Origin: Arcuatula senhousia
Taxonomy: Eukaryota > Mollusca > Bivalvia > Mytilida > Mytilidae
Length of the DNA: 64,000 bases
Direction of reading: 5' to 3'
Assembly: GCA_963971305.1 (NCBI GenBank)
Contig: OZ020303.1
Location: 60,574,867 to 60,638,866 of the forward strand
Positions within the stretch are counted from its first letter, which is position 1. Each line of letters begins with the position of its first letter. Under the pieces are notes generated by a model that was given only the letters and a program-made list of their open reading frames with translations, was not told where the DNA came from and searched no databases. Shown here in pieces: positions 35,301 through 45,453 of the stretch. A program made the position numbers and the translations under genes.

Positions 35301-36139
35301 CCTTTCCAATGCCAGATCAAGAGGCAGAAACCGTAGCAAGCCTCTTTCTAAATGAGTTTATTTGCAGGTTTGGTATTCCAAAGCAGGTTCACACAGATCA
35401 GGGAAGGCAATTCGAGTCTAAGCTTTTTCAGGCACTGTGCAAATATCTGCATATTGACAAGACACGAACTACAGCGCTGCATCCCCAGAGCGACGGAATG
35501 GTAGAGAGGCTGAATCGGACCATAGAGGACATACTAAGTAAATTCATTGCAAAAGATCAGAAGGATTGGGATTTCTATCTCCCAACCGCCATGATGGCAT
35601 ACCGCAGCTCTATGCATGAGAGTACCGGTTATTCTCCTAGCATGCTTATGTTTGGTAGGGAAATAAGTTTACCTGTGGATTTGGTGTATGGCTGTCCGTT
35701 GCAAGATGAAACTTGCAGAGACTGTCCTATGTATGTTATGGAATTGAGCCAAAGGCTTCAGAAAATCCACCAAATCGCACGAGATAAAATGATCTCCGCT
35801 AGCAACAAACAGAAAAGACAATATGATCTTAAGAGCAATGTCAAACAGTATAAACCTGGTGATCTTGTATGGGTTTTTAACCCATGCAAAAAGAAAGGCA
35901 GAAGTCCAAAGCTCCAGTGTAACTGGACAGGACCCTACCTCGTTGTAGCTGTATATACAGACTTGATATTAAAATTAAAGCGAACAGAAACGGATGGTGA
36001 AATGATAATTCATCATGATAGGCTGAAGCCATATCATGGCAAGGCTGAGAAATGGATGCTCAAGTTTAAAGACGGTTTGGATCAGACTGCATGTTCCACA
36101 TGTACTTTACCTGAAATAAAAAAAAAAGATGATAATTAG
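32291..36139 (+). CDS. pol: Element 1 Pol (protease-RT-RNase H-integrase)
   Basis: The frame opens after a stop at 32288-32290 and is -1 relative to gag, so a -1 frameshift in 32291-32345 is likely. I see no textbook slippery heptamer; ACAAAAACA at 32301-32309 is the best candidate. No ATG lies early in the frame. Motifs in order: protease CLIDTGST (about 32474-32497); reverse transcriptase with VRFCIDYRRLN, LFSTIDLQSGYWQV and YLDD (33785-33796); RNase H from FILDCDASGYGIG (about 34220) to HGNADGLSR; integrase zinc site HFGIRR...CRCCHVC; catalytic D, D, E in AIDILGP, HTDQGRQFES and MVERLNRT; and a GPY-type C-terminal module (WTGPYLVV). All catalytic residues are present. Confidence 0.95.
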   Translation, partial: PKLDKNIKARHEAVGKLLEAGGIGPPSANYSLHNGPENLFKIEAGNHDSLYLKLQINGIKTNCLIDTGSTLCVIHVRKFLAIRESQRPTIIREGISLRLADGKVVKTLGQADFQITVNGKTLQQTFVVADIDAPAILGYNFLYDNKCQLDIANCKMFINGMVVECINESRMASIFRIAAAETFTVPAFSETVVMSKVVGDSSHMVDGMVEPLAEGSTNDILVAKALVDPSSGNVPIRIANPSGHELTIYKNTNLAKCERYAENWDQDEAQYKLAAIATDSPSTKGNDELPEHLGDLFTTNSKHLTPEQKKSFREMLIRQERAFAKSKDDLGSTNLVKHKIDTGNAIPIKQNPRRLPLSKQEVADREVKRMLDMGVIEPSTSPWSSPIVMVPKSNGVRFCIDYRRLNNVTKKDCFPLPRIDDCLDALRGSKLFSTIDLQSGYWQVQMDSDTDREKTAFATKRGLFQFKSMPFGLCNAGACFERLMECVLAGLNWQICLLYLDDVIIFSDNFESHLGRLEAVISKIQDAGLKISPKKCSFFREEVRFLGHVVSEEGIATDPEKISAVADWPVPRCVRDVRSFLGTCSYYRKYIRGFSDIARSLHKLTEKETDFKWTNECQASFQKLKECLTSAPVLRYPDMSKPFILDCDASGYGIGSVLSQVHDTGEHVVAYYSKSLSKTERQYCVTRRELLAIVSSVKHFHHYLYGTKFLVRTDHGALRWLLNFKNPEGQMARWLEILSSYDFDIQHRLGRQHGNADGLSRRPCYDCRHCDRQDNKDVDPTEEITEYLRAVKRVKPPKEVGEEEEVEQNSPSSGWLTGKSRSEIQAAQFADNEISVILNYKAKDDNKPNWHDVSPDSPQIKTYLAQWNQLKVIEGILYREWISTTGDTVCQLVLPTCWREPVLKMLHDDPAGGHFGIRRTMARVSSRFYWAGYHDFIENWCRCCHVCYSRKGPPQRTRGAMKQYVVGAPLERVAIDILGPLPETRRGNKYILVLTDYFSRWAEAFPMPDQEAETVASLFLNEFICRFGIPKQVHTDQGRQFESKLFQALCKYLHIDKTRTTALHPQSDGMVERLNRTIEDILSKFIAKDQKDWDFYLPTAMMAYRSSMHESTGYSPSMLMFGREISLPVDLVYGCPLQDETCRDCPMYVMELSQRLQKIHQIARDKMISASNKQKRQYDLKSNVKQYKPGDLVWVFNPCKKKGRSPKLQCNWTGPYLVVAVYTDLILKLKRTETDGEMIIHHDRLKPYHGKAEKWMLKFKDGLDQTACSTCTLPEIKKKDDN

Positions 36140-36585
36140 CCTTTAGTACATTGAATATGCAGTTGCCCATTTGTCATTTGTTTTGCCAGACGTACTGATC
36201 AAAGCAAATCTTACTTAATAAATAAAATAAATAATATGTTTTTACATAATTGAGGCTTGGATATGAAATCTCAGAATTCTTTTTATCGTATTTTTTTTGT
36301 ATTATTTGTTGGTTTGTAGAGTACAACAACAAATATGTCAAATGTAACATGATTTTTTTTAGATACCGGTAGTTGCCGTTTAGCAGAGAGCAGTTTGAAC
36401 GTTATAGGCATAAAGGTTTCCTGCAAAGCTGATGTTAGGTAATAATTTTGTATCGTGTTCGAGCCGCTTCCTAGTTTGCGTTTGAAATCGTTAAGAACCA
36501 GATAAGACCGCCAATAAATGACGGCTCCTGTCAGCACTTCCCTCTACGGTCCCTAAATTGAATCTTATAATGAAACTAAATGTAG
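36140..36585 (+). other. Element 1 spacer between pol and ORF3
   Basis: About 460 bp with no supportable frame, AT-rich first half, then more balanced. It supplies the intron 3' end used by the acceptor at 36601. Confidence 0.6.
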
Positions 36586-36601
36586 TCTATTTTGTCCACA
36601 G
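36586..36601 (+). promoter_or_regulatory. Candidate splice acceptor directly before ORF3 of element 1
   Basis: TCTATTTTGTCCACAG, a pyrimidine-rich tract with AG at 36600-36601, sits immediately before the ORF3 ATG at 36602. It would let ORF3 be translated from a spliced subgenomic RNA. The donor was not identified; CAG/GTGCCT near 30758 is one weak candidate. Confidence 0.55.
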
Positions 36602-37483
36602 ATGCAGACCTGTGATGAATGTTTCAAAAACTACAAGGACGAGGAGAAACTAAAGAGGCACAAGAGGGCCTGCCATGCAGAAAAGTTTGAACAATGCCGT
36701 TTCTGTCCCTATGAAGTTCCTGTAAATGTAAAATACAGATTAAAGAAACATGAAGCTAGGCGTCATCAAGAGGAGTTAGAGAAAGAGAAGAAGACATCGA
36801 CGCCAGTACCTGACACAAGAACTTTCGTGCCATTCAGTCCTTTGGCAAGCCCAATTCCAATTTACCTAGACATAACGGTGCCCGAGTTGACTCCAGCAGA
36901 GAGAAACCTGTTCCCGGATGGTGTAAAGAAGGTAGGAGAACAGGTACCTATCCTCAGCCTGCTGAAGAAACCTGTCACGTATACAGCTACTAGGGCCACT
37001 GAAAGCCAGTCGGAATTCGCCAGTCCAAGGCCTGCAAAGTCCGTCACGTGCACAGTTACCAGGGCAACTGAGAGCCAACCTCAGTTAGCCAGTCCGAGGC
37101 CTGCCAATGTTGTACAATCCTCACCACAGATGCCAGAACCAGCAGCTACTGTTGCATTTGCCGTTCCGCCACCAGCCCCCCTGATCAGTATACCGGCAGA
37201 TGTTACCAGGGGCCCTATGTCAGCCATCCCACCACCCTCCACACTGGTGACCTCCATCAGTCATCCATATCGTTCGACACCGGCCAGCCCGCCTCCGTAT
37301 GACCCAGAGGAGCCGCATATGGATGCCCGTGTGGTAGAGTTTAGGGAGGAGATTCCGTTTTATCCTCCTCGTAGGATTGAGGGAAGCCACAGCCGATATG
37401 GAAGGACCTACGACTGGTCCCACCTTCACTTGCCGGTTGAGAGATGGAAGGGGGTATTGTGGCAAAGTGAGAAATCAAAATAG
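36602..37483 (+). CDS. Element 1 ORF3: C2H2 zinc-finger, proline-rich protein
   Basis: 293 codons between pol and the 3' LTR, where some gypsy elements carry env. Residues 4-25 form CDECFKN...HKRACH (C-x2-C-x12-H-x4-H) and residues 32-55 a second finger (CRFC...HEARRH). The rest is rich in Pro/Ser/Thr, with a duplicated block of about 23 residues (TATRATESQ and TVTRATESQ) and PPPYDPEEP. There is no signal peptide or membrane segment, so it is not an envelope protein. The last eight codons and the stop lie inside the 3' LTR, and the purine-rich priming tract is coded by ORF3. A nucleic-acid-binding accessory role is likely; the function is unknown. A captured host finger protein is an alternative. 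Confidence 0.8.
   Translation: MQTCDECFKNYKDEEKLKRHKRACHAEKFEQCRFCPYEVPVNVKYRLKKHEARRHQEELEKEKKTSTPVPDTRTFVPFSPLASPIPIYLDITVPELTPAERNLFPDGVKKVGEQVPILSLLKKPVTYTATRATESQSEFASPRPAKSVTCTVTRATESQPQLASPRPANVVQSSPQMPEPAATVAFAVPPPAPLISIPADVTRGPMSAIPPPSTLVTSISHPYRSTPASPPPYDPEEPHMDARVVEFREEIPFYPPRRIEGSHSRYGRTYDWSHLHLPVERWKGVLWQSEKSK
37441..37457 (+). other. Element 1 polypurine tract region
   Basis: GAGATGGAAGGGGG followed by TAT and then the LTR start TGTGGC. It would prime plus-strand synthesis. Confidence 0.6.
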
Positions 37484-38798
37484 TTTTTTTTTTAATTCTT
37501 AATTCATATTGTAACGTAGTTTTGAAGTTGTACATTTTGTTGTATTTTTAGAGAATGCCATTGAGACCACCCCCCTTCTATATCAATCAGTGTGTTGAAT
37601 TTTTAACTTGTAACTCGCTATGTAAATGCTTAACGTGATTCTCAGTTACCTTGCTTTCGCCGGATTTCATAAAATGAATAACATAGTTTATTTTTATAAA
37701 AATTCCACCCCTTTACTTTTATAAGTAAGGGCGCCGCCATATTTGTTTATTTATTTACACTCTGTCAGATCCCCGGATGTAGTACCGTTAGGGTGCAAAT
37801 TGTGTCGAATGACGTCATTTTTACGGTACTTTGCGTATTTTGTGTCGGACACACTGAAATTGTGTCATTTGGAAATAAAAACGAATTACAACTCCACTCG
37901 TATCCAGTCTTGTTCCTGGGTTAGCAGTTTATAGGTTTTCCTATCCTCCCGTCGGAGACTATTTTGATTGAAAGGTTAGCGCCGATTTCATCTTTTGGTT
38001 AGATTTTTGGGTTGATTTCTAAAGCGATACGAGTATCAGATTTTAAAGTAAAGGGTTTTCAAAGAAGGGGTTTCACTCTTGTAGTTACAATTTCCGTCTA
38101 GTTGTTCAGTAGATTAAATTTCATGCTTGTTTTCGTTCCTAGAAAAGTACGTCGTTCTTGAGAATTAAAGTAAAGTTAGTGTTTTCTCTTTTTGTCTTTA
38201 TATATTTAAATTGTAAGGGTATTCTTTTCTGTTAAACGTAGCTAGACTTTTAGTGTTCAAGTTAAGTTGTAGTCAGTTGATTATTTGTACGTTATATATT
38301 TTGTCCCCTTCCAGTATAATTCCTTTGAAAGCTGACAGGTGCCCCTCCCCCTTTTTGCGACGACCGCGGGTAGCTGAGAAGTATCCGGCATTTTTCTTTT
38401 CGCTTTGCGGACTTTTCGCTGTGTATTACCAGTTATTTTTCTAAGTATTCCTGCTGTTGTTATTCAAGTAATTTGTCTTGTTGAAGTTATTAGATATTTA
38501 TTGTAACAAAGAATATTTATTCAAACTTGTTATTTGTTTTTATGATTGTATGAGAAGTTGAAAAGAAATCTATAAATAGTCTGTCTAATTTGATATAGTT
38601 GTTTGTCTTTATTACCCCTAGAGTTTATTAAAGGTCAACCCGAAGCCCTTACTGTCCTCCCCCATTCCCCATACATAAACAAACAAGACTCATCAGAATA
38701 AGCTGTCAAACTTAGTCAAAGGTGTTCCCGAAGTATTAGAGACGCTATATTGAGTGTTAAAACTCAACGCTACCAGCCCCACCCCCCGGCACGTTACA
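37458..38798 (+). repeat. Element 1, 3' LTR (1341 bp)
   Basis: Same length as the 5' LTR, with no difference seen on reading the two side by side. It is followed by ATAT, the right target duplication. Confidence 0.95.
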
Positions 38799-38802
38799 AT
38801 AT

Positions 38803-39632
38803 GTATCCATCAGGCCCATACAATATATCTGGCATTAATTGTTCAATATAGCATTTTGCCTTGGTGCTCTAAACTCAGGGCGACAATATGTAGGATCTTT
38901 TCTTGGTTATCTTTTATTTGGATGATAGTGCAAATTTCAAATTCAGTTGTTTTCTTTTAAAGGAAAATTTTGTCTTTAATCTTTGTAAGTAAATTCTGCA
39001 GTAAAATGCCATGGTTAAATTGAAAGCCTTTGACAATCTCAGAAAAGTAGGTCATTTTGTAACCTTGTTTTAGTATCAAGTATATGTTTAAGCAGTATGT
39101 TAAATAAATTGGCCTAATTTTCAGCTGATACAAAACTTAAGAGGTTCAAAAGATTTGTTTGATTCATCTTTAAGAGTTTCTTTTAAAACTTTAACATTGG
39201 AAGCAATTTAGATTTGCCTTATATAGTATGCTTTATATTTTAACATCAAAATTACAGCCATTTTAGACAACTTTAACTGGAGACTTGACTATAAAACTTA
39301 TTGATCATCAAAGTTGTCCTAAAATGTTTGGCCTGTAGTTTAATTCAATAGAAAACTGGAAGTCCCAAGATTTTGTCCATTAGTCACATTGATAAGTTTA
39401 CTATAGAAGTTATCATTTAAGGGCCCCACATCAAAGACATAGACATTCTAAAGTTTTTTCTTCCGCCATCCATCTCATAACAATATCTTGTAAAGTAACA
39501 CAGTTCTGAAACTTTGTACAGTTGCAATGAAGCATGTCATGATGTACATATTAAAATTTCATGAAAATTGGTGAAATAGTATTATGGAAAAATGTTTTTT
39601 GTAATTCAACTGTTTTGACTTTGTCATTTCAG
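38803..39632. other. Intronic DNA before the SAM exon
   Basis: AT-rich with no repeat boundary. It ends in the polypyrimidine-AG acceptor of the exon at 39633. Confidence 0.5.
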
Positions 39633-39767
39633 CCAATAGAAAACTGGAGTTATCAAGATGTGGTGGATTGGATGGCCTGTGTCCGAGTCTACCGTTACGC
39701 CCAACCCTTTATAGACTTAAAAGTTAACGGCAGAGAAATAAAGAATATGGATATAGAAAAGCTGTCA
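39633..39767 (+). CDS. SAM-domain exon
   Basis: A TTTTGACTTTGTCATTTCAG acceptor and a perfect GTAAGT donor (39768) bound 135 bases, exactly 45 codons, phase 0 at both ends. The peptide has the first four helices of a sterile alpha motif: ENWSYQDVVDWMACV, YRYAQPFIDLKVNGREIKN and MDIEKLS. The last helix must be in the next exon. SAM domains mediate protein-protein assembly. The phase matches the C1 exon ending at 21179, which suggests one C1-SAM protein. Type II diacylglycerol kinases have both domains but far apart and KSR has them in the other order, so the identity is open. Confidence 0.8.
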
Positions 39768-42700
39768 GTAAGTTGGCCCAGTCTTTGTCAGTTATGTCTG
39801 TCTTGCCATTTTTATGTAACGAGGGTAGGAATAAAAGATTTTGTGTTTAAGGGGATACAGAACACCTAAGGCAGATAACTTTTAAATATCAGTTGAACGT
39901 TTTAGTCAGGCATATTTATTCAAAGAAATCAAGCTTCTCTGTGATCAAAATATGAAATGTTGAAACTCCATTATGTTCAATGAAAATTTTTCCAAGAAAC
40001 CAATGATTTGATTTTCTTAAGATTAAGCAGATAAACTTATTTGATTAGAATACATCTTTTAGCAGATTTTGTAGGAAATTAAACGACACAGTTTTATTTT
40101 AGTCTAGGTGTTGGGTACCCCCTTAATGAATCTTTTTTTCTTTCTGTTTTGTCAAATCATAGGTGGATTACATAGGAAATTACTCTAAGATTCCATTTTG
40201 TTTTGTCCGACTAGAAAAGTGAGAGTCAAAAAAAGCAATGAATTTGAAATCAATCTTTTGAAATTTATACCGCACATTTTAGAATTTTCTGCTTGTATTA
40301 CCAATTTTCTGTACCATTAATAGGTGACTATACAAATTTATCATCTCTCTTTTCAAACTGATAATCCAGGCTGCTTTGTATGTCCCCCAGAGCTTCACTT
40401 AATCTCTAAGTGACCTGGAAACTAATCCCTTGACCTGATGACCTGAATGATTTTAAAGGGTACAGAAATTGACTTTTAAGATTAATGGCAATTACGCTTG
40501 ATCGATCAGCCCATTAAGGAACATTTAAATAAGCAATCTGTCAAATATGTACATATATATAAATTGAATGTCTAAAACGGAAATTATGTAAATGAGTTTC
40601 GTTGAGTAGATATTAATATAAAAAAGTGCTGAGTTTTTGTAATATTTGTAATTGAAAAATAAGATGAGAAGAAACTCATTTGAATATTTTTTGTATTTTT
40701 TATAAATTTAAAAAAAAGGTGAAGATGAAATTTATTGAAATAAAAGTGAAACTTGTTAGAAAGATTCATTTAAGGATTGCTATGAAATTTGATATGTTAG
40801 TGATAAACAGCAGGCATGCACTTTAAAATCTTGTTTGATTAATTATTACCATTATGAATTTGAACCCCTGTCTGTAATAAAAGTAACATTACCTCTTAAA
40901 AAATTGGTATGCAACAGAAAAATGTTTAATTTCTAACTCCCTTGATATATCAGAAAAACTTTCCATTCCCTGTATGTAATTGAAACTCCCCTAAACAGCT
41001 AATTGGGATTTGATGAAACTTTACATGAAGAAAGTAAATTTTATAAAAATGTGCCTGAAATAATTTTTTAGCCCTCAGATAAAATCATGTGATCGCATAA
41101 TTGTTTTTCCAATATAGAATAAAAAAATTAGTCTAGGGTAGTGGTCTTGCCTCTATTAGTGCCCCATATCATGGATGTGAAAGTCCTATACATCTGTAAG
41201 ACTGTCAATAATGTTTTTTGTGAATGCTAAAACTTAAAAACTATCAGGAATACATATCTGAAATTTTACACAGTTTTTGAGGAATCCCATATTAAAATTT
41301 CAAAATGTTTTGAGAAAAACTTAGATTTTTGGTCAATGGGGCCCTTCTTGCATGACTTTGTCTGTATTTTAGTTCACTTCTAGTTGCTTTTAAGGTCCTC
41401 GTTCATTTTTATTTCCAGGTCTATTGCAATAAAGTAGAGAGAAACCTATTAAATTAAATCTATTATTTAGTGGAAAGTTGATGACCATACTTATAAAAAC
41501 TGATTAAAAAAATAGATTATTCAATTGAAGCTTATTGGTAATTCAGTATCAGCATTCACTTGACCAATTTAAATGAAATTTGGTCTAATGACTGATGCTA
41601 TCTTCAGATAGAAAAAGGTTATACTACAAAACTATAGTTATTAGGTTGTGATAATCTAAGGACCCCGGATCTAATTATGACATTTAATAAGCACTTCGTG
41701 TTGAAAATCGCCCAACCTGTCTCAAAGCAGTTCAGTTTTTCAATGGAAAGGCATAGTATTAAGTTGTTTACTGCCAATAACGAACTCTAATGTGTTGCTT
41801 GCACTTTTAATCTGTATTTGAATGAAAATAAAATGAAGGGAGTATAATAATTTAGGACCATTATCAAATTTGGAAGATTGGTGAATAATGGTTGTAGTTT
41901 TTAAGTTTTTCTCTTTCAAGTTAGATAATCTCAATTAGATCCTTAATAATGAATTACCAAGTTACTGCTCCAATTTGTCCGCTCAGTCAGTTGTGTGTCA
42001 GTCTTTCACACAAAGTTTTAAAAAAAAGTTGTGTTTTCTTTGAATTAAAAAGTATATGAGTTACAGATTTAAAAATTTTCACAGTAACAACAGATGTGTG
42101 TCTTTTATTTTGGTTGACATTTGGTCAGTGGTTTTCTCTGGATACTCCATTTATCCACCATTAAAAGTGGGATAGTGACTCAGGTTCACCTTTATAATGG
42201 GTCTTTTAACATTAGGCAATGCTTTATTATTATTCATAATTTCTATGAATATTAATCTTCTAGTAAAAGACAAGATATACTATGTAGATAAAATTTGTAC
42301 ACCATCAATTTCACTTGGTTTGCAATTTGTATAAGATAAAAATTCTGACAGGCTCATTTTTCAAACTTTTTGTAAGTTTTTTACCTGAAAAAAAAAAGAA
42401 TTATTTGCTGACAAGAAAAATTATGATAATTGAAATCAAGTTTCATTTTCATTTCTCGTTGATTAGATTAAGTTTATTTTCATACATATTAAAAGATATA
42501 TCAAAGAGATTTTGGTAGCTTTTTCTACATGTAGTTAGAAATAAAAGACATTGTTATCTGATCATGGAACAACTTGATCAAAGAACTGCAAGTGCACATT
42601 GCAGGGTGAATGTCCTGTAAAAAATGTTGTTTACAAAGAGATTTTATAGGTTAAAACATTTTTAATGTAACAGATTATAATAAAGGTTCCTAAATTACAG

Positions 42701-43288
42701 GGTATATTTTTAACTGCTCTTTTTTTCATTAATGACCTTGACACATGACCATCAGATCAATTTTGTGTCTATATTTAGGTCATCTCCCGAAGTTCAATAA
42801 CCTCATCAGCATTTCTATTACATCAAATATCTTATGGATTCTCAATCTGACTTAAAATCCTATTAGCGTCACAGAAGTTGGTCACAGGGAATAATTTTTT
42901 TCATTTATTAAATATAATATTTATTTGATAACAGCCATTGGGACTTGGCTGCTGAATCAGTTAACCTTAACTTGTCACCACTGAGTTTTAGTGATTCAAC
43001 CCAGTTAAAGTGACCTGTTTTAATTGAAAACTGTAAAGGAATTCTATTAAACAACGCCATACTGACTGTATTGAAATAGCAAAAGGAAAATGTAGTTCCC
43101 ATAACAATTTTCTATATTTCATGCCTTGTAAAACAGTCACATTTGTGTTCAGTCCAAACAGAAACTTTCAGTTCAAAAATTATTTTGTAGAAATAGGTTG
43201 TAAATTTGTGATAAATTGGAAAGGGTATCTCATTGAATTTTAGTTTGAATGATTTAAAATGTTTTCTACAACACAAATTATACCTGTA
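39768..43288. other. Intronic DNA; no further exon supported
   Basis: About 3.5 kb of AT-rich DNA. Several acceptor-like sites (for example AG at 40161-40162) open frames that end at stops within a few codons or lack a donor. No bounded repeat was seen. Confidence 0.5.
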
Positions 43289-43457
43289 GCCAGAAATTTT
43301 TTAGGGGGGGGGGTTCGATTGAGGGTTCGATTTTCACAATATTCCTTATTGTTAACAGTGCTTTAAAAAATTTCGGTTAATTTTCACCTATATTTTTCTT
43401 TTTTTTTTTCTTCGTCAAAGGGGGATTCGTCCGAACCCCATCACCCCCCCCTCTGGC
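43289..43457. mobile_element. Small MITE-like element with G-run/C-run ends
   Basis: GCCAGA followed by a T/G-rich run and GGTTCG on the left matches CGAACCCC, a C-run and TCTGGC inverted on the right. The 169-bp segment is non-coding. Confidence 0.4.
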
Positions 43458-43479
43458 ATTCGGACACATGGTACAGGGT

Positions 43480-43655
43480 TGGCCACACAAGACCTGGGTG
43501 GTTTGTGTTGTTTGTCAGTTGACTAATTCTGATGTTTCAGTTAGTCAGTTTTGAAAATAATGGTGGACTAATAGAAGATGGGTTGTGTGATATCAACAGT
43601 CAGTTGTATCCAAATAACAAAATTGACCAATGAAAGTTTAGCAGATTCTTAGACA
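43480..43655. repeat. Diverged relative of the palindromic MITE at 18702
   Basis: TGTCAGTTGACTAATTCTGA followed by a TTTGAA arm, and CAAAATTGACCAATGAAAG on the right, align with the arms of the 18702-18936 element. Outer ends are unclear. Confidence 0.4.
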
Positions 43656-43745
43656 AAAAGACAGTAGAAACAGCGAAACTTAGAAATACTGCACATATAA
43701 ACAACAAATTTGGACTTTTGCTCTTTCCATGCTGTGACATTTCTT

Positions 43746-45453
43746 TTTTTATACGACCGCAAAAAATTTGCGGACGTATAATGGTATGATGCTGTCGTCG
43801 TCGTTGGCGTTGGCGTTGGCGTTGTCGTCGTCGTCGTCCGTTAACTTTAGTGTATACACGATAACTTTAGTTCTAGTTATCCAAATGCAATGAAATTTGA
43901 CAATGATATTTCTTACCATTAAAGGATGGATGGGATTGATTTTGGGAGTCCCCCCTTTTTTCGTTTGGAAATTAAGGGCCAAAAGGGGCCAAAATTGCAA
44001 CTTTTTTGTTTGTTCTTACAATAACTTTTTCAAAATCTTCTCCTCTGAAACTACTGAACAGAATTTAATGAAACTTGGTATGATTGATCATTAGGGTGTC
44101 CTGCACTATCGTAATGTTTCAATTTCTGATTTGTCAAAAAACATGGCCGCGGTGGCTAAAAATAGACCTGGGGGGGGGGGGTCAGACTACTGTTTTTGGC
44201 TTGTAATTCAAAAAGTATAAGAGATAGATGAAATCTAATGCCACCCTACTGCTTCAGGATCAAAAGTTCTACAAAAGTCTCCATTTGGTCGAAGTTGTCA
44301 GAAGACCCCTTATAGGGGTTACGGCCCCTTAAAGGTGAAAAATTGCATTTTTTCATGTTTTTGCCCTATAGTATGAAAATTATTGCAGATAGCAAAAAGC
44401 TGTTGCTTGCTTAATTGTTCAGCTCATTTAGCTCTACAAAAAACTCCATAGGATTGAAGTTGTATGATGACCCCTTATGGGGGCTACAGCCCCTAAAATA
44501 ATGTTTTTTAATGTTTTTGGCCTATGAAATGAAAACTATAGCAGGTAGAGAGAAGCTGTTGCTTGCTTAAATGTTTAGCTCATTTACACAATTAAGAATT
44601 AATTTTTGCGACCCCCCCCCCCTTTTTCCCCTATTACGTAATTAGGGGCCAAATGGGGCCAAAATCGAAACTTTTTTATTTGTGGTCCGATTTTAAAAAT
44701 TTTTGTGCAAGTTTATTCTTGTCAGGTAGTGAATCCAAATTTGAGAATTAATTTTTGTGACCATCCCCTTTTTCACTTGTTTTGTAATTAGGGGCCAAAA
44801 GGGGCCGTAATCAAAACTTTTTTATTTCTGGTTTGTTTTTTGAAAATTTTTTTGGCAAGTTTATTTTTGTCAAGTAATGAATTGAATTTTGAGAAATTAT
44901 TTTTGCAACCCCACCCCTTTTTCACCTGTTACATAATAAGGGGCCAAAAGGGGCCGAAATTGATTTTTTTTAATTCTTGTCCGATTTTGACAATTTTTTT
45001 GCAAGTATTTTCTTGTCAAGTAGCAGATATATTTTTGTGTCTTCTTTTTTTACTGTTATGTTATTAGGGACCAAAAGGGGCCAAAATCCTAACTTTTTTA
45101 TTTCTGGTGCGATTAAAAAAATTTTTTTTACAAGTTCATCCTTGCCAAGTAGCGATTCGAAATTTAAGAATTAATTCTTAAATTTCGTAATCATAATTTT
45201 AAAAAATTTCTGGTTCGATTTTCATTTTTTTTCCCCAAACATTATTCTTTTCAAGAGTAGATTACAAAATTGAAAATTTATATTTTTACCCCCTGAGTCA
45301 AAAGTCCACCAGAGAAGCATGTGTCAAAAACCTTTGTCAGTCCACCATGGGCTGAATGTGTCCAGAGCAATAGACTATCCATATTGGGCCTAAAATGTAC
45401 AGGGTTCAACATGTTGCGGTCGTATCATGCTGCGCTCGGCGAAGCTTTTTATT
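43746..45453 (+). mobile_element. ATACGACCGCAA family, copy 1, with a foreign core
   Basis: The head TTTTTATACGACCGCAA (ATACG from 43751) forms a hairpin with TTTGCGGACGTAT. A GTC/GTTGGC block follows. The inverted head TTGCGGTCGTAT lies at 45414-45425, then CATGCTGCGCTCGGCGAAGC and TTTTTAT. Units with GGGGCCAAAAGGGGCC match the other two copies. However 44030-44590 (CTTCTCCTCTGAAACTAC, CTTGGTATGATTGATC, GGGGTTACGGCCCC, GTTGCTTGCTTAA) is the body of the AGCTCACCTGGACC family, without that family's ends. Confidence 0.8.

Larger units (their letters stand above)
29367..38798 (+). mobile_element. Element 1: complete Ty3/gypsy LTR retrotransposon with a C2H2 zinc-finger ORF3
   Basis: The 9.4-kb element is flanked by ATAT (29363-29366 and 38799-38802). 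Two LTRs of 1341 bp each, starting TGTGGC and ending GTTACA, look identical by eye. In order it holds: a tRNA-Leu-type primer site (30711), gag (30783), pol in the -1 frame (protease, reverse transcriptase, RNase H, integrase), 462 bp without a gene (36140-36601), ORF3 and a purine-rich tract. All three frames are uninterrupted. Identical LTRs and intact frames point to recent transposition. The domain order PR-RT-RH-IN is that of Ty3/gypsy (Metaviridae). It lies in sense orientation within the presumed C1-SAM gene intron. Confidence 0.96.

Noticed and set aside
36602..37483. Envelope gene in the env position of element 1
   Set aside because: No signal peptide, no transmembrane segment and no cleavage-site region; the zinc fingers point to a nucleic-acid-binding protein instead.
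40163..40222. Possible exon after AG at 40161-40162 (VDYIGNYSKIPF)
   Set aside because: It meets a stop codon after 19 codons with no donor, and the peptide does not complete a SAM domain.
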